Below the pieces are notes generated by a model, which was not told the DNA's origin, did no database searches, and worked only from the letters and a program-made list of their open reading frames with translations. Shown here one piece after another: positions 42,933-51,496 of a stretch of DNA of 64,000 nucleotides. How positions within the stretch are numbered: the stretch's first letter is position 1; every line of letters starts with the position of its first letter. This stretch comes from CAVUCH01 sp963763095 (GTDB lineage Bacteria; Acidobacteriota; Vicinamibacteria; Vicinamibacterales; JAENWD01): NCBI GenBank assembly GCA_963763095.1, contig CAVXNR010000016.1, positions 248,001-312,000 on the forward strand, in the 5' to 3' direction. Both the position numbers and the translations under genes were made by a program.

Positions 42933-45657
42933 ATGAACCGCCGCACGTTTCTCGAGAGCCTTCTCGCATCGGCCGCTGCGATGCCCCTCACGCGCGACGC
43001 GCATGCACAGGCCCAGGCGCTCCGCGCGCAGGGCAAGGCCAACCCCGCGGGAGCCGCCGCCGTGACCGCTGACGTCGCTCCGCCGCTCCTGCTGTCCTAC
43101 ACTCGCGCCGCGTCGAAATGGGTCGAGGCGCTTCCGGTTGGGAACGGCCGCATCGGCGCGATGGTGTTCGGGAATGTCGGTGTCGAGCACCTGCAGCTGA
43201 ACGACGACACGCTCTGGTCGGGTGGGCCTTCGGACTGGAACAATCCGTCTGCGAAAGATGTACTGCCCGAGATTCGGGCGCTCATCCGGGCTGGGCGGTT
43301 CGTCGAGGCAGACCGCCTGTCGAAGCGGCTGATGGGGCCGTTCACGCAGTCGTACCTGCCGCTGGGCGATCTCTTCATCACGTTCGATCACGGCAACCTG
43401 GGCGGCGACTACCGGCGCTCGCTCGACCTGCGCCATGCGGTCGCGTCGGTGACCTATCGCACCGGCAGGGTGCACTACACGCGGGAGGTCATCGCCAGCC
43501 ATCCCGCCAACGTCATTGCCGTGCGCCTCGCCGTGGATCAACCCGGGATGCTGCAGTTCCATGCTCGCCTGTCGAGCGCGCTGCGGCACAGCGTAGCGCC
43601 TGCGGGACGCGTGCTGGTGCTGCGAGGTGAGGCGCCGTCGCACGTTGATCCCAGCTACTACGATGCGGACGAGCCCGTCCTCTACCGTCGCGTCCCAGCG
43701 CACGGCGTGCCACGTCGTGGAGCGTGGAAGCCCCGGCGCCACTGAGCCCTCGCCGGGCGGCATGCGGTTCGAGGCCCACCTGGGCGCCGTCCTCAGCGAC
43801 GGGGAGCTGTCACTCGACCCCGACGGTCTCCACGTGCGGGGTGCATCCGACGCAACGCTGCTGCTCGCCATGGCCACGAGCTTCAATGGCTACGACACGT
43901 CTCCGTCGACGGAAGGAAAAGACCCTGGCCGGATCGCTGCGGCATCGCTGGCGTCTTCCGTGAACATCCCCTGGTCCGATCTCCGCAACGCGCACGTGGA
44001 CGATCACCGCGCGCTGTTCGATCGGGTTGCGCTCGATCTCGGCGCGACGCTGCCGCCGGATCGTGGCGGAAGTGCAGTTCCGGCTTCACAGACGGCTGCA
44101 GCCGACGACCTGACGACTGATCAACGCATCCTTACGCTCGGCGCAAAGGATCCGCACCTCGTCGAGCTGCTGTTCCAGTACGGCCGCTACCTGCTGATCG
44201 CGTGCAGCCGCCCGGGTACGCAGCCGGCCAACCTGCAGGGGCTGTGGAACGAGGAGGTGCGGGCGCCGTGGAGCTCGAACTTCACGATCAACATCAACAC
44301 CCAGATGAACTACTGGCCGGCCGAGACGACAGGGCTGGCGGAGCTGCATGAACCACTCATCACGCTGGTCGAGGGGCTTGCGGTGAACGGCCGCAAGACG
44401 GCGATGACCAACTATGCGGCGGGCGGGTGGGTGGCGCACCACAACACGGACGTGTGGCGGCACACAGCAATGGTGGGCGACTGGGGCAGCGGAGACCCGG
44501 TGTGGGCGCTCTGGCCGATGGCCGGCCCGTGGCTGGCGCAGCACCTGTACGAGCACTTCCTGTTTGGCGGCGACCTGCGCTACCTCCGTGATCGCGCGTA
44601 TCCGGTCATGAGAGGCGCCGCCGACTTCTGCCTCGATTGGCTCGTCGACGATGGGAAGGGGCACCTGGTGACGGTGCCCTCGACCTCGCCGGAGCATAAG
44701 TTCCTGACCAGGGACGGGACTCAGGCGGCGACGTCGATGGCGTCCGCGATGGACATGGCCCTGCTGCGGGATCTCTTCGCGAACGTGATGGACGCGGGCG
44801 AGGCGCTCGGCGTGGATGCGCCGTTCAGGAAGCGGGTAGCCGAGGTTCGCGAGCGCCTGTATCCCTACCGGATCGGCAGCCAGGGGCAGCTGCTGGAGTT
44901 CATGGAGGAGTTCGCCGACCCCGAGCCGGAGCACCGCCACTTCTCGCACCTGTTCGGGCTTCACCCGGGACGCCACATCACCCCTCGCACGCCGGAGCTC
45001 TTCGCAGCGGTGCGGCGATCGCACGAGATGCGCGGAGACGGCGGGACGGGCTGGAGCCTGGCGTGGAAGGTGAACCAGTGGGCGCGTCTGCTCGATGGCG
45101 ATCACGCCTTGCGGATGCTCGGCAACTTACTGACGCTGGTCGAGACCTCTGTCACGAACTACTCAGGGGGCGGCGGCGTGTATGCGAACCTGTTCGACGC
45201 GCATCCGCCCTTTCAGATCGACGGCAACTTTGGCGCGACCGCCGGTATTGCCGAGATGCTGGTGCAGAGTCACGCAGGCGAGATTCATCTCCTGCCGGCA
45301 CTCCCTTCCGCCTGGCCTGGTGGGCGAGTGAGCGGGTTGCGCGCCCGCGGCGGGTTCGAGATCGATCTCGCGTGGGCAGCGGGGCGGCTGACGCAAGCTG
45401 AGATTCGCTCCCGGCTTGGCGGTGTGGCCCGCGTGCGCACGGCAACGCCCGTCGACGTGAGAGGGGCGGCACCGAGACCCGTGGCTCCGGCCGAGGACCC
45501 TGCCACTCCGGCACCCAGCCTCTTTTACCGCGTCCACGATCCCGGCACACCAGAGGTCTCGGACCGCTCTCTGCTAGGCCGGATTGAACCCCAGCGAGGA
45601 ACTGTAATCGACATCCCGACCGAGCCCGGCCGCAGCTACGGGCTGAAATCCGTGTAA
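42933..45657 (+). CDS. Exported alpha-L-fucosidase, GH95 (frame break)
   Basis: A Tat-like signal (MNRRTFLESLLASAAAMPLT) precedes LPVGNGRIGAMVFGNVGVEH and LNDDTLWSGGPSDWNNPSAK, the N-terminal GH95 super-sandwich. After a one-base shift near 43690 the (alpha/alpha)6 domain continues: QPANLQGLWNEEVRAPWSSN, INTQMNYWPAETTGL, VPSTSPEHKFLTRDGTQAAT, and HPPFQIDGNFGATAGIAEML with the catalytic acid region. The C-terminal strands end NYGLKSV-like (RSYGLKSV). GH95 enzymes release alpha-1,2-linked fucose with inversion. It follows the GH29 gene and probably forms one operon with it. Confidence 0.9.
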
Positions 45658-45728
45658 TCGACGCAGCATGTCCGAAGCGCCAGGCAGAGGGCGACAGCCC
45701 ACCCCTCCTGCCGCACCATAGAATCCCG

Positions 45729-45759
45729 TGTTGACAACATCCGTTGCAACGAGTATTAT
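45729..45759 (+). promoter_or_regulatory. Consensus promoter with two operator palindromes, MarR gene (leaderless)
   Basis: TTGACA (45731-45736), a 17-base spacer and TATTAT (45754-45759) form a near-perfect promoter. TGTTG-A-CAACA (45729-45739) covers the -35 box and CGTTGCAACG (45742-45751) fills the spacer; both share GTTG...CAAC half-sites. The predicted start lies near 45766, next to the GTG at 45767, so the transcript is leaderless. Binding by the product to both sites would shut the promoter. Confidence 0.75.
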
Positions 45760-45766
45760 CTCTTTC

Positions 45767-46234
45767 GTGGGAACGCTGAAGAAGGAAATTCAACAGGTCA
45801 AACCGTGGAGCTCCCGCGAGGAAGAGGCCTTCCTCAACCTGCTGCGCACGGCAGACGCGCTGTCGCGTGGCGAAGCGACGGTCCTGAAATCCGCCAACCT
45901 CTCAGCCAACCAGTACAACGCGCTGCGAATCCTTCGTGGGGCGGGCCCGGACGGGGTGACGTGCAGCGAAATCGGCGGCAGGCTCATCGAGCGTGATCCC
46001 GATGTGACGCGGCTGATTGACAAGCTCGAGGAACGCGGGCTGATGCAGCGGCGGCGCGACGCGCGAGACCGCCGGGTGTACCGAAACGCCATCACACCTG
46101 CCGGACTCGAGCTGCTCGCGTCGCTCGACGAACCGCTGGCCGCCATCCACAAGAAGCAGATGGGTCACTTGAGCCAGGAGAAGCTCGCCGCTCTGATTTC
46201 GCTGCTGGAGGAAGCGCGCAGCCGCGCGGAGTGA
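45767..46234 (+). CDS. MarR-family transcriptional regulator
   Basis: This is a 155-residue protein. Starting GTLKKEIQQVKPWSSREEEA, it has the winged-helix blocks SANQYNALRILRGAGPDGVT, CSEIGGRLIERDPDVTRLID and KLEERGLMQRRRDARDRRVY of MarR proteins, with a C-terminal dimer helix. I chose the GTG at 45767 because of the promoter position; a reading back to 45728 would put the promoter inside the gene. The DoxX gene 105 bases downstream is its likely target, as MarR-DoxX pairs answer oxidative or phenolic stress in many bacteria. Confidence 0.88.
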   Translation: MGTLKKEIQQVKPWSSREEEAFLNLLRTADALSRGEATVLKSANLSANQYNALRILRGAGPDGVTCSEIGGRLIERDPDVTRLIDKLEERGLMQRRRDARDRRVYRNAITPAGLELLASLDEPLAAIHKKQMGHLSQEKLAALISLLEEARSRAE

Positions 46235-46242
46235 TTTTTTTT
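46213..46242 (+). terminator. Probable intrinsic terminator overlapping the MarR stop codon
   Basis: GCGCG-CAGC-CGCGC (46213-46226) is a short GC stem. Nine T residues (46234-46242) follow seven bases later, the TGA stop lying between. The spacing is slightly long for a strong terminator. It would separate MarR from DoxX transcription, leaving DoxX to its own promoter. Confidence 0.45.
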
Positions 46243-46338
46243 TGCCCCAATTGTCGTTAGGACGATTTTCGGTGTCACGTGCGTCGGATCGCTTGTCAGC
46301 AACAGCTTGTAAACAGACGGATTTCTGAAGGAGACAAC

Positions 46339-46788
46339 ATGACCACTCGCACATTTGACCGCCACGCCCTCGGCACCACGCTGCTTCGGCTCATCGTGGG
46401 CGTGACTTTCGCCGCGCACGGCGCTATGAAGCTGTTCGGCTTCGGCGTCGCCGGCACTGCCGGGTTCCTGGGAACGCTTGGCGTACCGATCGCGAACGTG
46501 ATGGCGCCGGTGCTGATCGCGACGGAGCTGGGCGGCGGCTTGCTGCTCGTGCTCGGTTTGCTGACCCGCTACGTATCGATCCCGCTGATCTTCACGATGG
46601 TGGTGGCAATCGCGACGGTGCACCTGCAGCACGGCTTCTTCCTGCCGCAAGGCTACGAGTTCGCGCTGCTTCTGGGCGTGGGCACGCTGACCCTCGCGCT
46701 GCAGGGATCAGGAGCCTTTGCTCTCGACAACCTGCTCGGCAAGAACCGAACAGGCGCTGGCGAGGCTGCGTTCCGGCGCGCCGCGTAA
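46339..46788 (+). CDS. DoxX family membrane protein
   Basis: This is a 149-residue protein with four hydrophobic segments: LLRLIVGVTFAAHGAMKLFG, NVMAPVLIATELGGGLLLVL, SIPLIFTMVVAIATVHLQ and EFALLLGVGTLTLALQ. The first contains the DoxX-type Gly-x-x-Phe-x-x-His-Gly motif. GAAGGAGA lies seven bases before the ATG. DoxX proteins are linked to redox or thiol stress and quinone chemistry in the inner membrane. The MarR gene just upstream is the likely regulator. Confidence 0.9.
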   Translation: MTTRTFDRHALGTTLLRLIVGVTFAAHGAMKLFGFGVAGTAGFLGTLGVPIANVMAPVLIATELGGGLLLVLGLLTRYVSIPLIFTMVVAIATVHLQHGFFLPQGYEFALLLGVGTLTLALQGSGAFALDNLLGKNRTGAGEAAFRRAA

Positions 46789-46957
46789 CGAGCATCACGA
46801 CAGGCGCTCGCGCCTGGGCACCTTCGACACGCGCGGTGCGTGGCCCGGCATCCGGGTCACCGCCGCGCTGTTTGCGTTTTGGGGCTGGTTGCTGGTGCCG
46901 CGGATCCGCCGCGGCGGCCGCACACGTGGTATTCGTCCTGGGAGGCCGGGCGATGGT

Positions 46958-47431
46958 TTACGGGCTCAGCGTGAGGCGGTCGTCGACTGCAAGCACACCC
47001 TTCGTTTCCTTCGCGAGCTGCACCGCGCGCCGACGTTCATCCTCTGTCTTCACTGTGCCGCTCAACGTGACGCGCCCGTCCTTCGTCTTGACCCCGATGC
47101 TGGCAGCGTCCACGTTGTCGTCGAGCGCCATCTTCGACTTGATCTTGCCCGTCAGCGCCGCGTCGGACAGGATCTCGCCTGCCTGGGATGCTGCCTCGGA
47201 TGCGGTTCGGCCGGCACGTTCCGCCGTCGTGCCGATGGCTTCACCGGCACGCTCGCCGCTCTCACGGACACCCGAGAGATCGGGACGATCCGGATCCGCC
47301 CTGCCGATCGCCGGCCGGTCGACGTCATGGCCGGGCGAGGCAAAATCGCTCCAGCGATAGCCGAGGAAGAACGCAAGCGCCGCCACGACGATGACGACCA
47401 CGACGACGAAGCGCAGCAACGCCCTGAACAT
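46958..47431 (-). CDS. BON-domain protein with N-terminal membrane anchor
   Basis: This is a 157-residue protein beginning MFRALLRFVVVVVIVVAALA, a single anchoring helix. After a polar linker with many Arg and Gly comes a BON domain: SDAALTGKIKSKMALDDNVD, ASIGVKTKDGRVTLSGTVKT and KETKGVLAVDDRLTL. BON domains bind phospholipid or support envelope stability (OsmY-like). It lies 48 bases after the M48 protease on the same strand and may be co-transcribed for envelope stress. Frame intact. Confidence 0.9.
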   Translation of the reverse strand: MFRALLRFVVVVVIVVAALAFFLGYRWSDFASPGHDVDRPAIGRADPDRPDLSGVRESGERAGEAIGTTAERAGRTASEAASQAGEILSDAALTGKIKSKMALDDNVDAASIGVKTKDGRVTLSGTVKTEDERRRAVQLAKETKGVLAVDDRLTLSP

Positions 47432-47478
47432 GGCTCACCCCCGATAGCGAATTGCGCCCGCTCCACACTCCGTGACAG

Positions 47479-48894
47479 TCACTGCGACACGCGAGCGGTG
47501 CCGACCACGCGGTCGAAGACCGGCCCGTACCGGCGCCACTCCTCCTGCGGAGCGACCCCGATGCCGTAGAGCAGCGTGTCGTCCGGCAGCAGAGTCGTGT
47601 AGACCGAGACGACCTCATCCCCGCCGGTCGCATCGGACTGGTTCCGGAGCTGTATTGCAATGCCCTGACGGTTCCCGAAGCGTGTCCGTTGCGGCTGGCT
47701 CGCCTGCTGCAGCGCCTGGTTCCCCTGCGCGAGCGACTGCACCAGCTGCTGCGTGGCCTCTTCGAGGCTCCGCGCCCGCGTGCGGGTGACGCCGAACTGC
47801 ATGCCGTGCGTGAACACCGCCTGCCCGCCGCGGCCCTGGCCATACGCGCCCTCTGGCGCAAACCACACGGAATCGTCGCCCGTCGAGAGCTCCTGCCAGT
47901 TGTCTGGGACGTTCACACGGAAGACGTTGCCGCCCTGGTAAGCACGGTAGTGGGAGGACGGAGGCTCGACTTCCGTCATGATGCGGCCGCCGGTGCCGCC
48001 GCGCGCCTCCGGATCGCCGCCGCCGCGACCGGCCTGCGCGACCTCTTGAGATGATCGGGCCGGCGGCATGCCCGCCAGGCGGTTTCTGACGGACGTGAAG
48101 TCCGACGTGTTGCGCACCGGGTGTTCGACCCGCAGCAATTGCGCCTCCTGCGTGATGTAGGCGCTGCGATTGCCAGGGTTCGGATGGCTGCTCATCCACT
48201 CGGGGCCGCCCCCGCCACCCTGTTGCTCGATGGTGCGGAACATGTGGGCCATGTCGATCGGGTCGTAGCCCGCGCGCGCCATCATCTGCGCTCCGAGGAT
48301 GTCGGCATCCTTCTCGAAGGCACGACCGAATCGGAGAAAGCTGACCCCGATGCCGAACTGGCTGCCCTGGGACACGACGGCGCCGGCAGTGCCCCCGATG
48401 ATCGCCCCGAGAATCTGTCCCGCGACCGCACCGATCTGGTATTTCTCGGCCTTGCTCGCCTGCGCGGTGCCGTGGCGCAGCGCGACGTGAGCCATCTCGT
48501 GAGCCATGACGCCGACCACCTCACCCTCCGTTTTCGCGGCCTCGATCATCCCGCGGTTCACGTACATCGGGCCGCCCGGCAACGCGAAGGCATTGATCTC
48601 CTTCAGGTTGACGACCTTGAAGCTGTACTGAAATTCAGGATGACGCAGCTCGGCGGGGATGGTGTCCACGAGCCGATCGCCTAGCTCTTCCACGTAAGAG
48701 GACACTCGGTCGTCGCGGAGCACCGGCATCTGCCGCTCGACTTCCGCCGCAGCCTCACGCCCCAACTTGATGTCGTCGGCCGGGTCGTACTTGTTTTTCG
48801 GCGCATTCACCCGCGTTTGCGCGACTGATTGCGTCGCAAACACAGCCACCAGGGCCAGGACGGCAAGCGGACGATGCGCGATGCGGGTGCTCAT
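47479..48894 (-). CDS. M48 family metalloprotease, exported
   Basis: This is a 471-residue protein with a signal peptide (LAVLALVAVFATQSVAQT). The zinc site is VGVMAHEMAHVALRHGTAQ near residue 130, with the third ligand in GRAFEKDADILGAQMM. Flanking blocks FALPGGPMYVNRGMIEAA and HPNPGNRSAYI match BepA/YfgC-like periplasmic M48 proteins, but the tetratricopeptide repeats of BepA are missing. A C-terminal domain of about 150 residues (YRAYQGGNVFRVNVPDNWQE) is typical for this phylum. I chose the ATG at 48894 with GGAG upstream; ATGs at 48906 and 48912 are also in frame. It probably degrades misfolded envelope proteins. Confidence 0.9.
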   Translation of the reverse strand: MSTRIAHRPLAVLALVAVFATQSVAQTRVNAPKNKYDPADDIKLGREAAAEVERQMPVLRDDRVSSYVEELGDRLVDTIPAELRHPEFQYSFKVVNLKEINAFALPGGPMYVNRGMIEAAKTEGEVVGVMAHEMAHVALRHGTAQASKAEKYQIGAVAGQILGAIIGGTAGAVVSQGSQFGIGVSFLRFGRAFEKDADILGAQMMARAGYDPIDMAHMFRTIEQQGGGGGPEWMSSHPNPGNRSAYITQEAQLLRVEHPVRNTSDFTSVRNRLAGMPPARSSQEVAQAGRGGGDPEARGGTGGRIMTEVEPPSSHYRAYQGGNVFRVNVPDNWQELSTGDDSVWFAPEGAYGQGRGGQAVFTHGMQFGVTRTRARSLEEATQQLVQSLAQGNQALQQASQPQRTRFGNRQGIAIQLRNQSDATGGDEVVSVYTTLLPDDTLLYGIGVAPQEEWRRYGPVFDRVVGTARVSQ

Positions 48895-48960
48895 GCTCTG
48901 CTCCATGCTCATCTTTGTGGTCGAGCCACGCATGGAGCAGTGCAAATTCCATGGCAGGGT

Positions 48961-48987
48961 GCGCCGGGACAAGAGTCCGGCGCCACA
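48961..48987. repeat. Hairpin repeat with CCACACC tag
   Basis: GCGCCGGGAC-AAGA-GTCCGGCGC, then CACACC. The loop is AAGA rather than TGAA and the stem has one bulge, so this copy has drifted. It sits between the M48 protease and the next minus-strand gene. Confidence 0.55.
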
Positions 48988-49077
48988 CCTGAGTCGGGGT
49001 GCGGGCAGCGGGTTGGGGAGCGGGTTGGGGAGCGGCGGCCGGGCGAGGGCGGCGTGGCGCCCTCGCCATCGGTTGAT

Positions 49078-49407
49078 CTACGTCTTTTCCTTCTCGATCT
49101 TGCTGGCCTCGATCCACATCTTGCCGTCCTTCTCCGAGACGGTCCCAGTGACGCTGGCCTTGGATTCCTTCTTGCACTGATGTCCCGCTTCGTCGGCCGC
49201 CGCGTTCTTCGTGATGTAGTACTCGGTCGACGTACCCTTGTCGTCTTTCACCACGAGCACATCCTGGCACTTGCTGGCGTCGGCCTTCTTCAGAGTGCAC
49301 TTCGCGCACATCATCGTGCCCGACAGCGTCGTCTCGGCGGCCCGCGCCATCGACGCCACTGAGAGCACGATCGCCAGCGCCATAGCGGTCCTGATCATCG
49401 TCTTCAT
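49078..49407 (-). CDS. Small exported cysteine-containing protein
   Basis: This is a 109-residue protein with a signal peptide (MIRTAMALAIVLSVASMARA), followed by TTLSGTMMCAKCTLKKADAS and KCQDVLVVKDDKGTSTEYYI. It ends ASVTGTVSEKDGKMWIEASK. CxxC and a third Cys suggest metal binding or redox activity in the periplasm. AGGAGG is 11 bases before the ATG. It reminds me of small proteins near copper or iron-sulfur assembly loci, but I do not recognise the family with certainty. Confidence 0.75.
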   Translation of the reverse strand: MKTMIRTAMALAIVLSVASMARAAETTLSGTMMCAKCTLKKADASKCQDVLVVKDDKGTSTEYYITKNAAADEAGHQCKKESKASVTGTVSEKDGKMWIEASKIEKEKT

Positions 49408-49719
49408 GAAACTTGCCTCCTCTGCCGTCGGCCGGGAGGGCCACGGCGTGTTCGGGGAGTGCACAGTGTAATGCAAAGCTGGTCCGGTGACATGTATTCG
49501 TGTGTGGGTGGCGCGCGAGAAGGGAACACCGCGAACAGGACTGAGGGGCGGAGGCAGCGAGGGCTCGCGTCCCATGCCTTCGTCGACGGCAATACCGTCC
49601 TCTACAACGTGCCCCAACGCCTCGTGCGCGATCACGTCGAGGGGTGGCATCGTGTCGTCCGACTGGAGGTCGTGTAACACGAGGCGGCCCGTCGGTCCGC
49701 ACGGCAGGAAGGACTTGGG
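49408..49719. other. Intergenic region without a convincing gene
   Basis: About 310 bases between the small cysteine protein and the membrane protein. Open frames exist on both strands but are rich in Arg, Pro and Ser and show no conserved block, signal peptide or ribosome site. The promoter of the cysteine protein gene probably lies in its left part. No hairpin repeat seen. Confidence 0.4.
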
Positions 49720-50064
49720 TCAGCCGCGCGGACGGAGGTGCGAGGCGATGAACGCGGCGAGCAGGAACGGCGCGCCGAGGACCGACGCGAGGACGACCAT
49801 GAGCGGCCAGAGACCGCTGATCTCACCACCGCGGAGCATCATGACCATGACCTGGCTGGGCATGATGAGGCCCGTCCAGTACCACGCCCGGCGTCCGGCG
49901 AAGTAGCCGATCGCAGCGGCCGCGGCGAGGGCCGCCGGCAGTCCCGCCGACCAGTAGAGCGCGCTGTCCCAGGCTTCCCGCCGGCCGCCGATGGCGCCGA
50001 CCACGAACTCAAGGGCAGCGCCGGTCGCGACCGAGGCGATGATGGCGTGACGTCGCGCGCGCAT
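49720..50064 (-). CDS. Small membrane protein
   Basis: This is a 114-residue protein with three to four hydrophobic segments: HAIIASVATGAALEFVVGAI, GLPAALAAAAAIGYFAG and LIMPSQVMVMMLRGGEIS, then LWPLMVVLASVLGAPFLLAA. No catalytic motif is visible. The start ATG at 50064 fits the first helix; the frame is open further upstream but without hydrophobic residues. It lies 76 bases after the cupin gene on the same strand. Function unknown. Confidence 0.65.
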   Translation of the reverse strand: MRARRHAIIASVATGAALEFVVGAIGGRREAWDSALYWSAGLPAALAAAAAIGYFAGRRAWYWTGLIMPSQVMVMMLRGGEISGLWPLMVVLASVLGAPFLLAAFIASHLRPRG

Positions 50065-50140
50065 GTGTCCGCCATTATCGGAGACTGGCGCCGGGCCTGC
50101 ACGGGAGCAGCACGACGGTGGGAGATCGCTCCCACGATCT

Positions 50141-50518
50141 TCAGTATTTGAGCTCCACTCGGAGAATGTGCCCCTCGGTCTTCCCCGAATTCTGCACGGC
50201 GTGCACAACCGCTTCGTTCCAGGCGAACGTTCCGGACTTCCGGCGATGCAGTTCAGCCGGCTTTCCGTCGACCGTGACGCTGGCTTCCCAGTCGGTGAAG
50301 TAGACGCTCAACCCGTGCGGATGGCGGTGACGGGGCTCGGTCTTGCCGGCCGGGACGTGCACGTCGAGGACGCGAACGAAGGCATTGTCGAGAACGAGCT
50401 TGTGCGAGTCGGGCGCAACGCGCAGTGGATCCAGCGGGTCATCTGCCTGGCCGAAGGCGGACCGTGCCACGACACCGGCGATGACCAGCCCGACGACGGT
50501 GAGCAGCGTTCGTTTCAC
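50141..50518 (-). CDS. Exported small cupin protein
   Basis: This is a 125-residue protein with a signal peptide (LLTVVGLVIAGVVARSAFGQ), then LDNAFVRVLDVHVPAGKTEP with RHRHPHGLSVYF providing three His and a Glu in the pattern G(x)5HxH(x)3-6E. EGHILRVELKY closes the barrel. A single-domain cupin of this type may be a metal-dependent dioxygenase or isomerase in the periplasm. The substrate cannot be named. Confidence 0.85.
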   Translation of the reverse strand: MKRTLLTVVGLVIAGVVARSAFGQADDPLDPLRVAPDSHKLVLDNAFVRVLDVHVPAGKTEPRHRHPHGLSVYFTDWEASVTVDGKPAELHRRKSGTFAWNEAVVHAVQNSGKTEGHILRVELKY

Positions 50519-50626
50519 GTGTTCCTCCCCGGATCATCGAGATCTCATCCTGAGCGTGAAGAGTACCTTACGCGGAGTCGGTATACTCGCGGGCGCACTC
50601 GATCTCGCTGCAGGAGGATTTTCGCA

Positions 50627-51420
50627 ATGGCCGAATTCACGTCACACCAACCTGGCACCTTCACCTGGCCCGAGCTGGCCACGACCGATCAGAACGCCGG
50701 TGTGGCGTTCTACCGAGCATTGTTCGGCTGGGACCTCAACGAGCAATCGATGGGCCCCGACGGCACGTATTCGATGTTCCTGCTGCGCGGCAAGGAAGTG
50801 GCCGCCGCGTGCAGCCTGCGGCCGGACGAGCGACAGGCCGGCATTCCGGCGCACTGGAACATGTATGTCACGGTCGACAGCGCCGATGAGGCCGCCGCGA
50901 AAGCGAAGCAGCTCGGAGGCAAGGTGCTGGCGCCGGCATTCGACGTCATGAACGTCGGGCGCATGGCGGTGCTTCAGGATCCGTCGGGCGCCGTCTTCGA
51001 GGTCTGGGAACCCAAGCTGCACATCGGCGCGAAGATCCTCAACGAGCCGGGCGCCCTGTGCTGGAGCGAGCTCACGACGCGCGACGCGAAGGCGGCCGAA
51101 GGCGTTCTACACGAAGCTGTTTGGATGGACGGCGAAAAACAGCTCCGCCGACGCCGGCGGGATGCAGTACACCGAGTTCAGCATCAAGGGTCAGCCAGGC
51201 GTCGGCATGCTGCCGATGCCCGCCCAGATCCCGGCGGGCGTGCCGTCGGTACTGGATGCCGTACTTCCAGGTCACCGACACCGACGCCTCGGCGGCGAAA
51301 GCCACCAGCCTCGGCGCCAAGGTGATGGTTCCACCGCAGGACATCTCGAAGACCGGGCGCTTCGCGGTACTCAGTGACCCGCAGGGTGCGATGTTCGCGG
51401 TGTTCACCTACGCGGGGTGA
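50627..51420 (+). CDS. VOC family protein with two glyoxalase-like domains (two frame breaks)
   Basis: The first domain starts FTSHQPGTFTWPELATTDQN, with AFYRALFGWDLNEQSMGPDG and VFEVWEPKLHIGAKILNEPG. The second domain repeats the pattern (LCWSELTTRDAKAAEG, then FYTKLFGWTAKNSSADAGG). Breaks near 51102 and 51248 each need one base removed. The second ends YFQVTDTDASAAKATSLGAK and FAVLSDPQGAMFAVFTYAG. Such duplicated VOC proteins resemble 27-kDa glyoxalase/bleomycin-resistance-like proteins. GGAGG lies eight bases before the ATG. Confidence 0.8.
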
Positions 51421-51496
51421 CGCTTCGGAGCTGGCGCGTTCCCACTGGCGGCGTGTCCGGGCGCCCGGTGAGCCGGGCGCCCGAACCAGAACCTCG

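Noticed and set aside
49408..49719. Minus-strand extension of the cysteine protein upstream of its signal peptide
   Set aside because: The frame is open, but the signal peptide and AGGAGG ribosome site at 49407 place the start there.
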